From positions 298,830 to 362,829 of the forward strand of contig JAGZSY010000006.1 of the NCBI GenBank assembly GCA_018380885.1: DNA of 64,000 nucleotides, read 5' to 3'. The stretch comes from Enterocloster asparagiformis. GTDB lineage: Bacteria; Bacillota; Clostridia; Lachnospirales; Lachnospiraceae. Positions within the stretch are counted from its first letter, which is position 1. The number at the start of each line of letters is the position of its first letter. Below, piece by piece: positions 36,038-44,622 of the stretch. The notes beneath the pieces are model-generated. The model saw only the letters and a list, made by a program, of their open reading frames with translations. It did not search any database and was not told the origin of the DNA. Position numbers and translations under genes: made by a program.

Positions 36038-36077
36038 TTGACTTTTAAAATGTTTCAAAGTATAGTTCAAATATACT
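36038..36077 (+). promoter_or_regulatory. gntR promoter with overlapping palindrome
   Basis: TTGACT (36038-36043), 17 bp spacer, TATAGT (36061-36066). AGTATA-N7-TATACT (36059-36077) overlaps the -10, a probable autoregulatory operator in the divergent region shared with the dehydrogenase operon. Confidence 0.6.
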
Positions 36078-36102
36078 AACCAACGCCAAAGGAGAGTTCA
36101 TC

Positions 36103-36810
36103 ATGACCAGGGAATTCGATCACGCCGCCAACAATATCACCGATTCTGTTTACCGGAAAATTCTGGAACAGATCATCGCCGGAACATACCGCCCGGGCGA
36201 CCGGATTCCCACCGAGAACGAGCTGAAGGAGGCCTTCAACGTGAGCCGCAACACCATCCGCGCCGCCCTGAACCGCCTGAACACCCTGGGGATTCTGGAA
36301 ACCCGCCGCGGGGACGGCACCTACGTGTGCAAGCCCAGCATGGGCATGTACATCAACTCGTTTATCCCGGCCATGCTGATCAACGAGGACAGCTTCCTGG
36401 AGATTCTGGAATTCCGTCGGGCCATTGAGATCGCCGCGGCCCGCATGGCCGCCGCCAAAGCCGACGAGAGCGATATCAGGGCGCTCCAGAGCTACCTGGA
36501 TATCTCCCTGAACGCGGGCAACAACATGCAAATCTACTCCGCCTCCACCATTGACTTTCACGTTCAGATCGCCAAGGCCTCCAAGAGCCAGATATTCGCC
36601 TCCATGATGGAGCTGATCAAATACATCATGACTTCGAAAATGGTCGATTTCCTCCAATACACCAGGAACGACCGGAACTCGTCCTACTACCACTACATGA
36701 TTCTGGAATGCATCAAACGGCACAAACCGGATGAGGCCGCGTTCATGATGGAAAAGCACATGAACGAGCTGGTAAACAGCGTCACCCGTTACCTGGACGA
36801 ATCCAGGTGA
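36103..36810 (+). CDS. GntR-family transcriptional regulator, FadR/FCD subfamily
   Basis: 235 residues. Winged helix-turn-helix GTYRPGDRIPTENELKEAF, VSRNTIRAALNRLNTLGI and RRGDGTYV (about 28-75), then an FCD domain with D/H residues (IDFHVQIAKASKS, YYHYMILECIKRHKPDE). ATG 36103 follows AAAGGAGAG. It lies between the dehydrogenase operon (divergent) and the ABC transporter operon (convergent), so it probably senses a pathway intermediate. Confidence 0.92.
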   Translation: MTREFDHAANNITDSVYRKILEQIIAGTYRPGDRIPTENELKEAFNVSRNTIRAALNRLNTLGILETRRGDGTYVCKPSMGMYINSFIPAMLINEDSFLEILEFRRAIEIAAARMAAAKADESDIRALQSYLDISLNAGNNMQIYSASTIDFHVQIAKASKSQIFASMMELIKYIMTSKMVDFLQYTRNDRNSSYYHYMILECIKRHKPDEAAFMMEKHMNELVNSVTRYLDESR

Positions 36811-36820
36811 GGTCCCAGGC

Positions 36821-37843
36821 CTATTTCTTCTTCAAATATTTCTGGGTGTCGATGGCCACCGCGATCAGAATGATGCTGCCCTTCACCGCGTACTGCACGT
36901 AGGGGCTCACGCCGATAAAAATCAGGCCGTAGTTGATGATCTGGAACATGATCACGCCGGTGACGATGCCCTTGATGGTGCCGATGCCTCCGCGCATGGA
37001 CACGCCGCCCACCACGCAGGCCGCGATGGCGTCCAGGGCATAGTCCGCTCCCAGGGCGTTGGTGGCGCTTCCGGTGCGGCCGGCCTCAAGCGCGCCGGCG
37101 AACCCGTAGAGGATTCCCGCCAGGATGTAGATGACCAGGGAGCCCTTGACAATGTTCACGCCGCAGACTGCCGCCGCCTCCGGGTTCCCGCCGATGGCGA
37201 ACATATTTTTGCCGATCTTCGTCTTATTCCAAATCACCCACACGATCACAGTACAGATCACCGCGTAGATCGCAATGTACGGGAGTCGCACCGGCCCCAG
37301 CTGAAAGGCTCCCTGGGCGAAGTTGGTGAAGCGCTTGTCGAAGCTGCCGATTGGCGAGCCGTTGGCTAATCCCTGGAAATAAATGGAAAACAGGCCGTAC
37401 ACCACCTGCTGAATCCCCAAGGAGGCGATAAAGGGCGCCACCTTGAGCTTGGCCACAATGAGGCCGTGGACAAAGCAGAACACCACGCAGAGGACCACCG
37501 CCAGCAGCATGGGCAGAAAAATCGGCAGCCGCGGCATATTGGGGTACACCCTGGTGCTGGATTCCACCGCCTGCAGCAGGGAGGCGCAGATCACGGCCGC
37601 CATGCCCACCATGCGCCCGGCCGCCAGATCCGTCCCGCCCAGCACAATGATTCCGGCCACGCCCAGAGACAGGATCAGGCGGGTCGAGGCCTGGGTACAG
37701 ATATAGGACAGATTGCCGATCTGCAAAAACGATGGGTCCACCGCCACGATCACGCCCACCACGACCAGCAAAATCAGGTAGATCGCATAATTCATCAAAG
37801 CCTTTTTGATTTTATCTCTTGATAATTCATTCGTATTCTTCAT
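36821..37843 (-). CDS. Sugar ABC transporter permease (MglC/RbsC type)
   Basis: 340 residues from ATG 37843 (GGAGGAGAGAT upstream). About ten membrane helices of the BPD_transp_2 fold; GIIVLGGTDLAAGRMVGMAA and ACVVGGVSMRGGIGTIKGIVTG are the conserved motifs of this permease family. Third gene of the binding protein-ATPase-permease operon. No second permease is present, as in mgl systems where one permease forms a homodimer. Confidence 0.92.
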   Translation of the reverse strand: MKNTNELSRDKIKKALMNYAIYLILLVVVGVIVAVDPSFLQIGNLSYICTQASTRLILSLGVAGIIVLGGTDLAAGRMVGMAAVICASLLQAVESSTRVYPNMPRLPIFLPMLLAVVLCVVFCFVHGLIVAKLKVAPFIASLGIQQVVYGLFSIYFQGLANGSPIGSFDKRFTNFAQGAFQLGPVRLPYIAIYAVICTVIVWVIWNKTKIGKNMFAIGGNPEAAAVCGVNIVKGSLVIYILAGILYGFAGALEAGRTGSATNALGADYALDAIAACVVGGVSMRGGIGTIKGIVTGVIMFQIINYGLIFIGVSPYVQYAVKGSIILIAVAIDTQKYLKKK

Positions 37844-37874
37844 ATCTCTCCTCCAATTTTGCGGACCCTTGTTG

Positions 37875-39398
37875 TCAGCCCAGGTATCTGGCCGCAAACC
37901 GCATGATTTCCTCCTGATCGAATTCATCACGGTTCAGGATTCCCGCTATCCGTCCGTTGCTCATCACCATAATCCGGTCCGCGACGCCGATTAACTCCGG
38001 CATCTCCGAGGAGACAAACAGGATGGACTTACCCTTGGAGGCCAAATCGTTCATCAGCTTGTAAATCTCATATTTCGCGCCCACGTCGATTCCCCTGGTG
38101 GGTTCGTCCATCATCAGGATTTCCGGCTCATTGAGCAGCCAGCGCCCGATGATCACCTTCTGCTGATTTCCGCCCGAGAGATTGGCGATAGCCGTGCGGT
38201 CGTTGGGCGTTTTGACCGCCATGGCGTCTATGACCCATTTCGTATCGCCTGCCATCTTTTTCTCATTGATGAAGGAAAAACGGCAGTAATCGCTGAGATG
38301 GGAGATCGTGGCGTTAAAGCGGATGCTCAAATCCCCGAAAATGCCGTTCTGCCGCCGCTCCTCCGTCAACAGGGCGAAGCGGTTGGAGATGGCCTGGATG
38401 GGGTTGTTGATGGCGGTCTCCCGGCCCTTGTAGATGACCTTCCCGGACTCACGCTTGCGCAGGCCGAAGATAGTCTCCACCAGCTCTGTCCGCCGCGATC
38501 CCACCAGCCCCGCTATGCCCAGAATCTCCCCCTCGCGCAGCTCAAAGGACACGTCCGTTATGGTGGGCATATACGCGCCGGTGAGGTGCTCCACCTTCAG
38601 GACCACACTGTCCCCTGGCCGGTTGGTCTTTTCCGGGAAACGGCTGGACATGCTGCGCCCCACCATCAGAGAGATGATCTGATCCATCTCCATCTCGCTG
38701 GCCTTACCGGTATACACCCAGCTGCCGTCCCGCATAACCGTGATTTCGTCCGAGATGCGCTTGATTTCTTCCATTTTATGGGAAATATAGACCATTCCCA
38801 CCCCGCGGCCCCGCAGGTTCTCAATAATTTCGAACAGGTGGGAGACCTCCTTCTCGGTCAGAGACGAAGTGGGTTCATCGAACACAATAATTTTGGCGTT
38901 GTAAGATACGGCCTTGGCGATCTCGATCATCTGGCGCTGGGATACGGAGAGGTCGTCGATCTTTTCTCTGGGATCCACGCCGATATTCAGGTCGTCAAAG
39001 ATTTTTTTGGTCTCGTCGTACATTTTCTGCTCATCCACAAAGCCCATTCTGGTGGGAAACCGGCCCAGCCAGATATTCTCCATCACATTCCGCTGGAGCA
39101 CCTGGTTCAACTCCTGGTGCACCATGGAAATACCGTGGTCCAGCGCGTCCTTGGGACAGGTATAATTCACGCTGTTCCCCTCAAACAGGATATCGCCGCT
39201 GTCCTTGGAATAGACTCCGAACAGACATTTCATCAGCGTGGACTTCCCCGCTCCATTCTCCCCCATCAGGGCGTGGACGGAGCCCCGCCGCACATACAGC
39301 TTCGCTTTGTTCAGGGCCTTGACTCCCGGAAACTCCTTGTCGATATCCCGCATGACCAGGAGATATTCCCTGCCCTCTTGCTCTGAAACATGCTCCAT
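37875..39398 (-). CDS. Sugar ABC transporter ATP-binding protein (MglA type, two ABC domains)
   Basis: 507 residues from ATG 39398 (CGGAG spaced 7 bp). Two nucleotide-binding domains: Walker [17 protein letters not shown] and signature [14 protein letters not shown] in the first; second-domain signature [15 protein letters not shown] and [13 protein letters not shown], the usual degenerate P-loop ([13 protein letters not shown]). It drives import of a galactose/ribose-like sugar. 31 bp before the permease gene. Confidence 0.94.
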   Translation of the reverse strand: MEHVSEQEGREYLLVMRDIDKEFPGVKALNKAKLYVRRGSVHALMGENGAGKSTLMKCLFGVYSKDSGDILFEGNSVNYTCPKDALDHGISMVHQELNQVLQRNVMENIWLGRFPTRMGFVDEQKMYDETKKIFDDLNIGVDPREKIDDLSVSQRQMIEIAKAVSYNAKIIVFDEPTSSLTEKEVSHLFEIIENLRGRGVGMVYISHKMEEIKRISDEITVMRDGSWVYTGKASEMEMDQIISLMVGRSMSSRFPEKTNRPGDSVVLKVEHLTGAYMPTITDVSFELREGEILGIAGLVGSRRTELVETIFGLRKRESGKVIYKGRETAINNPIQAISNRFALLTEERRQNGIFGDLSIRFNATISHLSDYCRFSFINEKKMAGDTKWVIDAMAVKTPNDRTAIANLSGGNQQKVIIGRWLLNEPEILMMDEPTRGIDVGAKYEIYKLMNDLASKGKSILFVSSEMPELIGVADRIMVMSNGRIAGILNRDEFDQEEIMRFAARYLG

Positions 39399-39481
39399 TT
39401 CATCACTCCGTTTTTTAACCGGGCGGAGCGTTGGCACGCCCCGCCCGTCTGTTTTTGCGCTGTCCGCCGTGTATCAGAACA

Positions 39482-40600
39482 TTATTTATACATTGCCCAG
39501 GCCGTATCGATATTGTCGGTGCGGATTTTTACGGTGTCAATGTAGAAGAACTTGGAATCCGCATCGTAGGGATAGGCGATATCCGTCTGGCAGTCCGCGC
39601 CGTCCAGCGCATTTTTCATCACCTGGAAGGTGGTAGTGCCCTCGGAGATCATATCCGTCATGATGGTGCCCCTTAAGTATCCCTGCTCCAGGGCTTCCAG
39701 TCCGGTCTGGATCGCGTTGATGCCGTAGACTGCAACCTGTTTGTCCCCCTCAAAGTAGCCGGCGGCCTTCAGTGACTCGATGGCGCCCAGTGCCATGGCG
39801 TCGTTGTTGGACAGGATCACCTCAATGTCGTCGCCGTACTTGGAAAGCCAGGTGTCCATGATATCCTTGGCCTTGGAGGCATCCCAGCCCGCCACCTGGC
39901 AGTCCAGCTCCTCGTACTCGATGCCCGACTCGTCCAGAACCTTGTGGATACCCACGATGCGCGCCTCCGCGTTCTCGTGTCCGTTCTCGCCCTTGATGAT
40001 CACGTACTGAATCTTACCGTCCCCGTTTTTGTCCATCGAGGGATCGGCCTTCCAGTCCTCCAGCATCATCTCCGCCTGGAACTCGCCCGGCTGCTGGGTG
40101 GCGCAGCCCACATACCAGCACTTGTCATATGTATTGAGCACCTCGGCCGTGGGTTTCTTGTTCACAAACACCACCGGCAGGTCAGCGGTGCGGCATTTTT
40201 CAATAATGGTCTCCGCAGCTGTGGATTCCACCAGCGCCACGCAGAGTCCATCCACCTTTTTCTGAATCATGGTATCCACCTGCTCCGTCTGCTTTGCCTG
40301 GTCGTTGGCCCCGTCTACGGTCAAATATTCCACCCCGGCCGTCTCCGCGGCTGCCTCCAGCCCTTTGCGGACATAGGAAATGTAGTCGTTGGCATAGTTA
40401 AAAATCAACACCCCGATCTTCTGGTCTCCCGACGCCGCGGCCGCCTGCTCCGTCTGTTGGGACTGCGCCTCGGTGGTCTGGGCTTTGTCCGCGCCCGCCG
40501 GGGCTGCCTGCCCGGAGCCGCCGGACGAACCTCCGCAGCCTGACACAACCGTTGCCGCCGTTGCCATGGATAACACCAACGCTGCCAATTTTTTCTTCAT
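39482..40600 (-). CDS. Sugar-binding lipoprotein (galactose/ribose type, periplasmic binding protein family 4)
   Basis: 372 residues. Signal peptide with lipobox VVSGC (C22), a Ser/Gly/Ala/Gln-rich linker to about 60, then two-lobed binding domain (GVLIFNYANDYISYVRKGLE, VILSNNDAMALGAIESL). Strong AAGGAGG before ATG 40600. First gene of the transporter operon; promoter and a 15 bp palindromic operator lie at 40653-40698. Confidence 0.92.
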   Translation of the reverse strand: MKKKLAALVLSMATAATVVSGCGGSSGGSGQAAPAGADKAQTTEAQSQQTEQAAAASGDQKIGVLIFNYANDYISYVRKGLEAAAETAGVEYLTVDGANDQAKQTEQVDTMIQKKVDGLCVALVESTAAETIIEKCRTADLPVVFVNKKPTAEVLNTYDKCWYVGCATQQPGEFQAEMMLEDWKADPSMDKNGDGKIQYVIIKGENGHENAEARIVGIHKVLDESGIEYEELDCQVAGWDASKAKDIMDTWLSKYGDDIEVILSNNDAMALGAIESLKAAGYFEGDKQVAVYGINAIQTGLEALEQGYLRGTIMTDMISEGTTTFQVMKNALDGADCQTDIAYPYDADSKFFYIDTVKIRTDNIDTAWAMYK

Positions 40601-40652
40601 ACTGATTCCTCCTTAGAATGCATTTATATAGTTTTAGTTTTGCATTTCCCTC

Positions 40653-40698
40653 ACTTGTCCTACAAGTCGTATTATATCATGGCAAAACAGAATGTCAA
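40653..40698 (-). promoter_or_regulatory. ABC transporter operon promoter with palindromic operator
   Basis: Minus strand TTGACA (40693-40698), 16 bp spacer, TATAAT (40671-40676). ACTTGT-CCT-ACAAGT (40653-40667) begins 3 bp after the -10 and would cover the transcription start. The motif fits the tnGTnnnACna consensus of GntR/FadR regulators. Confidence 0.7.
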
Positions 40699-40844
40699 TT
40701 ATATTTTAATGTTTTTGTTGTGATTTTGATTATTTATATTTGTTTTGATCATTTAATTTTATTGTTTTCCACTAATGTTTATGATTTTCTTGTTTTTTGA
40801 ATTATATATTTTGTTGACTCATTTGGAAATTTTTGTTGTCTCTA

Positions 40845-40896
40845 TTGACATCGCTCGCGATTGCGTGGTAGAATCAAATCAACTTGTAGTACAATT
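40845..40896 (+). promoter_or_regulatory. Promoter of the Dabb/lactonase operon with matching operator
   Basis: TTGACA (40845-40850), 18 bp spacer, TAGAAT (40869-40874). ACTTGT-AGT-ACAATT (40882-40896), one mismatch from palindrome, begins 7 bp after the -10. Same motif and placement as 40653-40667. The region 40700-40840 between them is very AT-rich with no gene. Confidence 0.7.
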
Positions 40897-40923
40897 AAAG
40901 TGTATAGAGGGAGGAACCATTTT

Positions 40924-41229
40924 ATGATCAAGCACATCGTGTTCTGGAAAATCAATGAGAACGGCAGCGATGAGGACCGCCGGGAGACCTGCCGCATCTT
41001 CCGGGAGAAAACAGAATATTTAAAAACGGTAATTCCTCAGATCCGCCAGGCCCAGGTAGCTTTGAACTACAACGCCGGCGCTCCGGAGGCATTTCACATC
41101 TGCATCGACTCCGTGTTCGATTCGGACGAGGATTTACAGCGCTACATCAACCACCCGGAGCATCTGAAGGTGCGGGCGTTTATGGACTCCGTGTCCTACG
41201 CCAAGACGGTGTTCGACTATACGTTCTGA
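40924..41229 (+). CDS. Dabb-family (stress-responsive alpha/beta barrel) protein
   Basis: 101 residues. MIKHIVFWKI opening, YNAGAPEAFHICIDSVFDSDEDL and YINHPEHLKV core of the ferredoxin-like Dabb domain, which dimerises and in some pathways acts as an enzyme or cyclase. GAGGGAGGAACC precedes ATG 40924. First gene of a plus-strand operon, 13 bp before the lactonase gene. Confidence 0.88.
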   Translation: MIKHIVFWKINENGSDEDRRETCRIFREKTEYLKTVIPQIRQAQVALNYNAGAPEAFHICIDSVFDSDEDLQRYINHPEHLKVRAFMDSVSYAKTVFDYTF

Positions 41230-41242
41230 ATTGGAGGGGAAA

Positions 41243-42343
41243 ATGAATCGTTTGCGAAGAATCTACGTGGGCACCTACAGCCGGCCGATTTTGTTCGGAA
41301 CCGGAGAGGTGCTGGAAGGAAAAGGAGAGGGAATCTATCGTCTGCTTTTGAATCCGCAAACCGGCGAGCTGACGCAGGAGGGGAGGCCCGCACCCGCGGC
41401 CAACCCCTCCTATCTCTGCCTCTCCCCGGACCAAAGCTTTCTTTACGCGGTCAATGAGCTGAAGGAATACGAGGGGCAGCCCGGGGGCGGCGTGTCGGCC
41501 TACCGGATATGTCCCCAGGACGGAAGCCTGACCCTTTTGGGCAGCCGTCCCACAATCGGCTCGGACCCCTGCCATGTGGCGGTAAACCGCGCGGGAACCC
41601 ACGTCTTTGTCTCCAATTTCATGAGCGGCAGCGTGTGCGTGTACCCGGTGGAAGGCGACGGTTCCCTCGGCCCTCACAGCCAGTTGATCCAGCACGAGGG
41701 CAGCAGCGTGGACCCGGTCCGCCAGAAGGGCCCCCACGCCCATTCCCTGGTATTTTCCCCGGACCAGCGCTTTGCCTTTGTGCCGGACCTTGGCCTGGAC
41801 CGTCTGACAGCGTACCGGACGGACTTTGAGACAGGTCTCCTGAGCGCTGTCCCCGGCTTTGAGACGCTCCCGGGCAGCGGGCCGCGGTTCTGCGAGTTTC
41901 ACCCCAACGGCCGTTTCTGTTATCTGATCAACGAACTGGCCTCCACCATCTCCCTGCTGCGCTACGACGGAGACGGCGGTTTTACTCTGGGTCAGACAAT
42001 AGACACCGTGCCCGGCGGCTGTAAACCCGGCAATATCTGCGCCGATCTCCACCTGACGCCGGACGGGCGTTTTCTCTACGGTTCCAACCGCGGCCACGAC
42101 AGCTTGTCCATTTACCATGTCGACCAGGAAACCGGAGTCCTCACCTGGACGGACAACGTTCCCTGCGGGGGCCGCACTCCCCGGAACTTCGCCGTGGATC
42201 CCGACGGCCGGATTCTGATCGTGGCCAACCAGGATTCGGACAACATTCTCACCTTTAAAATCAACGAGGTCGACGGTTCGCTCACCCGCGCCTGGGAGCT
42301 TCCATGCCCCACGCCGGTATGCGTGAAGCCGGCAACGCCGTGA
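41243..42343 (+). CDS. Seven-bladed beta-propeller lactonase (Pgl-like)
   Basis: 366 residues from ATG 41243 (GGAGGGGAAA upstream). Lactonase_7 family, as 6-phosphogluconolactonase of E. coli: VGTYSRP opening, repeated blade motifs (YLCLSPDQSFLYAVNEL, HSLVFSPDQRFAFVPDLGLD, FCEFHPNGRFCYLINEL, HLTPDGRFLYGSNRG, FAVDPDGRILIVANQDSD). Probably hydrolyses a sugar lactone produced by one of the dehydrogenases on the opposite strand. Confidence 0.9.
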   Translation: MNRLRRIYVGTYSRPILFGTGEVLEGKGEGIYRLLLNPQTGELTQEGRPAPAANPSYLCLSPDQSFLYAVNELKEYEGQPGGGVSAYRICPQDGSLTLLGSRPTIGSDPCHVAVNRAGTHVFVSNFMSGSVCVYPVEGDGSLGPHSQLIQHEGSSVDPVRQKGPHAHSLVFSPDQRFAFVPDLGLDRLTAYRTDFETGLLSAVPGFETLPGSGPRFCEFHPNGRFCYLINELASTISLLRYDGDGGFTLGQTIDTVPGGCKPGNICADLHLTPDGRFLYGSNRGHDSLSIYHVDQETGVLTWTDNVPCGGRTPRNFAVDPDGRILIVANQDSDNILTFKINEVDGSLTRAWELPCPTPVCVKPATP

Positions 42344-42366
42344 ATACCACAGAGGAGGAAATCATT

Positions 42367-43305
42367 ATGCGAGATACTGTAATCATCATCGGCAGCGGTC
42401 TGATGGGCAGCGGCATCGCTGCCTGCAGCGCTTTGGCGGGGAACAAGACGGTGTTAGTGGATATTAACCCGGACCAGCTGGAGCGCGGTCTCAAATCCGC
42501 CCGGGCCAACATCGCAGAGCTGCTGGAGAACGGGCTGGCCGAGGAGGACCAGGCCCGGAAGGCGGAGGAGCTCATCTCCACCGCCCCGGACTATGAGGAG
42601 TTTCGGGACAGCGCCTCACTGGTCATCGAGGCCGTGGTGGAAAACCTGGAGCTCAAGCAAAAGCTGTTCGCCCGCATGGACCAGGTATTCCCGCCGGAGG
42701 TCCCCCTGCTCAGCAACACCTCCGGCCTGCGCATCACCGACATCGCCCTGCTCACCAGCCATCCCCAGCGAACCGTCACCTCCCATTTCTGGTTCCCCGG
42801 CCACCTGGTTCCTCTGGTGGAGGTCGTGGTGGGCGACCGCACGGACCTATCGGTTGCCTGCGCCGTGCGGGACACATTGAAGTCCTGGGGCAAAGCCGCT
42901 GTTCTGGTGAAACGCGATCTGCCCGGCCAGCTGGCCAACCGCATCCTCCAGGCCGTGATCCGAGAGGCCGTCAACATCGTGGAAATCGGCCTGGCAGAGC
43001 CGGAGGACATCGACACGGCCGTGAAGATGGGGATGGGCATCCGTATGCCCGTCTGGGGTCCTCTGGAACACATCGAGGCCGCGGGCCTGGACCTGTGCCT
43101 GAACGTGCAGCGCACTGTGCTGCCGGAGATCAGCAGCCGCACCACCCCCTCTCCTGTGATGGAGCAGCTGGTAGAAAATGGAAATCTCGGTTATAAATCC
43201 GGTCGCGGTTTCTACGACTGGTCGGTAAAAGATATGGACAAGCTGGCCGGAACCCGCAACGACTTTATCATTATGGCCAGAAAATTCATGCTAAGCCGCG
43301 AATAG
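42367..43305 (+). CDS. 3-hydroxyacyl-CoA dehydrogenase-family NAD oxidoreductase
   Basis: 312 residues from ATG 42367 (GAGGAGGAAATC upstream). N-terminal Rossmann IIGSGLMGSGIAACSALAG (about 6-24), SNTSGLRITDIA and the catalytic-site SHFWFPGHLVPLVEVV (histidine near residue 141), C-terminal helical 3HCDH domain with NRILQAVIREA and GRGFYDW. The usual HF-x-P motif is HFWFPGH, as in L-gulonate 3-dehydrogenase/carnitine-dehydrogenase-like members, so a hydroxy-acid substrate rather than an acyl-CoA is plausible. Confidence 0.87.
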   Translation: MRDTVIIIGSGLMGSGIAACSALAGNKTVLVDINPDQLERGLKSARANIAELLENGLAEEDQARKAEELISTAPDYEEFRDSASLVIEAVVENLELKQKLFARMDQVFPPEVPLLSNTSGLRITDIALLTSHPQRTVTSHFWFPGHLVPLVEVVVGDRTDLSVACAVRDTLKSWGKAAVLVKRDLPGQLANRILQAVIREAVNIVEIGLAEPEDIDTAVKMGMGIRMPVWGPLEHIEAAGLDLCLNVQRTVLPEISSRTTPSPVMEQLVENGNLGYKSGRGFYDWSVKDMDKLAGTRNDFIIMARKFMLSRE

Positions 43306-43341
43306 ACAGCGATTCGCCCGCAGAGAAAGGAGAAATAAGAG

Positions 43342-43875
43342 ATGAACGAATGTATTGAAAACATGAAGCAGAGAAGAAGCGTCAAACGCTACGACCCGTC
43401 CCGCGGGGTGGAGCCGGAAAAGCTGGAGCAGATTCTGGAAGCCGGCATGTATGCCCCCTCCGGCTACGGCAAGCAGTCCCCGCGCATCGTTGTGGTGCAG
43501 GACAGGGAGACCCGCGATCTGCTCTCCCGCCTGAACGCCCGCTTTTTGGGCAAGGACATCGACCCCTTCTACGGCGCTCCCACCATCCTTGTCGTCCTGG
43601 CCGACCGCGCCCAGCCCACCTATCTGTACGACGGCGCCCTGGTCATGGGGAACCTGTTAAACGCCGCCCACGCCCTGGGCGTGGACTCCTGCTGGGTCCA
43701 CCGCGCCAAAGAAGTATTCTCCTGCCCCGAAGGCCGGGAGCTTCTCACAAAATGGGGGCTTGAAGAGGACTACGAGGGCATCGGCCACTGCCTCCTGGGC
43801 TACGGCGCCGCCCCCGCGCCAAAGGCCGGCCCCCGCAAGGACGGCTATGTGGTCTACCCCGGCCCGCGTCAGTAG
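43342..43875 (+). CDS. Nitroreductase family protein
   Basis: 177 residues. FMN-binding RRSVKRYDPSR at the N-terminus, APSGYGKQSPRIVVV, and the late GIGHCLLGYG motif. Flavin-dependent NAD(P)H oxidoreductase, homodimer. 36 bp after the 3HCDH-like gene and last of this operon; a terminator follows at 44008. Confidence 0.9.
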   Translation: MNECIENMKQRRSVKRYDPSRGVEPEKLEQILEAGMYAPSGYGKQSPRIVVVQDRETRDLLSRLNARFLGKDIDPFYGAPTILVVLADRAQPTYLYDGALVMGNLLNAAHALGVDSCWVHRAKEVFSCPEGRELLTKWGLEEDYEGIGHCLLGYGAAPAPKAGPRKDGYVVYPGPRQ

Positions 43876-44007
43876 CGGCCTCGGAAGGCGCGGCTTCCGG
43901 CTCCCTTCCCCACGCCGTCCATGGGGGCGCCGCGCTCCATCTCCCAGCCCGGGCTTCTGAGACGCCCCCTTCCGGCCCTGTTCTGTCCCCAATATCCATA
44001 CCCCAAA

Positions 44008-44033
44008 AAGAGCGCCCCCTACGGGACGCTCTT
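44008..44033. terminator. Bidirectional terminator between nitroreductase and DUF6809-like genes
   Basis: AAGAGCG (44008-44014) with CGCTCTT (44027-44033), inner CCC/GGG; A5 on the left, CTTCTCT on the right. Confidence 0.75.
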
Positions 44034-44057
44034 CTCTGTCGTCTGCATTTCACTTTT

Positions 44058-44336
44058 TCACTGCTGCGCCGCCTCGCGGAACACCTCGCACATCACCTGC
44101 GCGCCCATCCGGAACCCATCCGCAAAGGCCTGGGTTTTCTCCATGAAGCACACCTCCAGGTAATGGTCCATCATGATGTCAAAGGCTTCCCTGCGCTCCT
44201 CGGTCAGCGAGTTGGCGAACCGGTCCGTCTCCTCCAGATTCGCCTTGCACAGGCTTCGGTAATTGGGATTCTCCACCACGCTGTTGTCCGCCGGACAGAG
44301 ATCCCCGGCATAGAGCTGCTCCAGTATCCGTTCCAT
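44058..44336 (-). CDS. DUF6809-like small protein
   Basis: 92 residues from ATG 44336; GGAGG is 7 bp upstream, and ATG 44342 is too close to it. All-helical, acidic: ERILEQLYAGDLCPADN opening, then a helical hairpin and FADGFRMGAQVMCEVF ending. This matches a small protein family common in Lachnospiraceae that I recall as DUF6809; function unknown. The gap 44337-44622 shows no other gene. Confidence 0.7.
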   Translation of the reverse strand: MERILEQLYAGDLCPADNSVVENPNYRSLCKANLEETDRFANSLTEERREAFDIMMDHYLEVCFMEKTQAFADGFRMGAQVMCEVFREAAQQ

Positions 44337-44622
44337 CTTCATTCCTCCGTTTCTTCCAAGATATTCTCATGTTTGTATGCAAGCGGCTTCCGGCAATCCG
44401 CCCGTCCTCAGGCCGCGCGTCCTGCTAATCACTCTGCTTTAAAACCATCACACAATCATAAGAAAATCTGTATAAGAAACTTTGCGAAACAGACCTGTGC
44501 TCAGACATGGAAGCGCCGTTAAAATCCGCTTATCATTTTCAGAATACCATATCACGCAGCGGAATGCAATCGAACAAACTATAAAATCTCAGCCTCCTCT
44601 GCCCACAGGCCGGGCAGGCATT

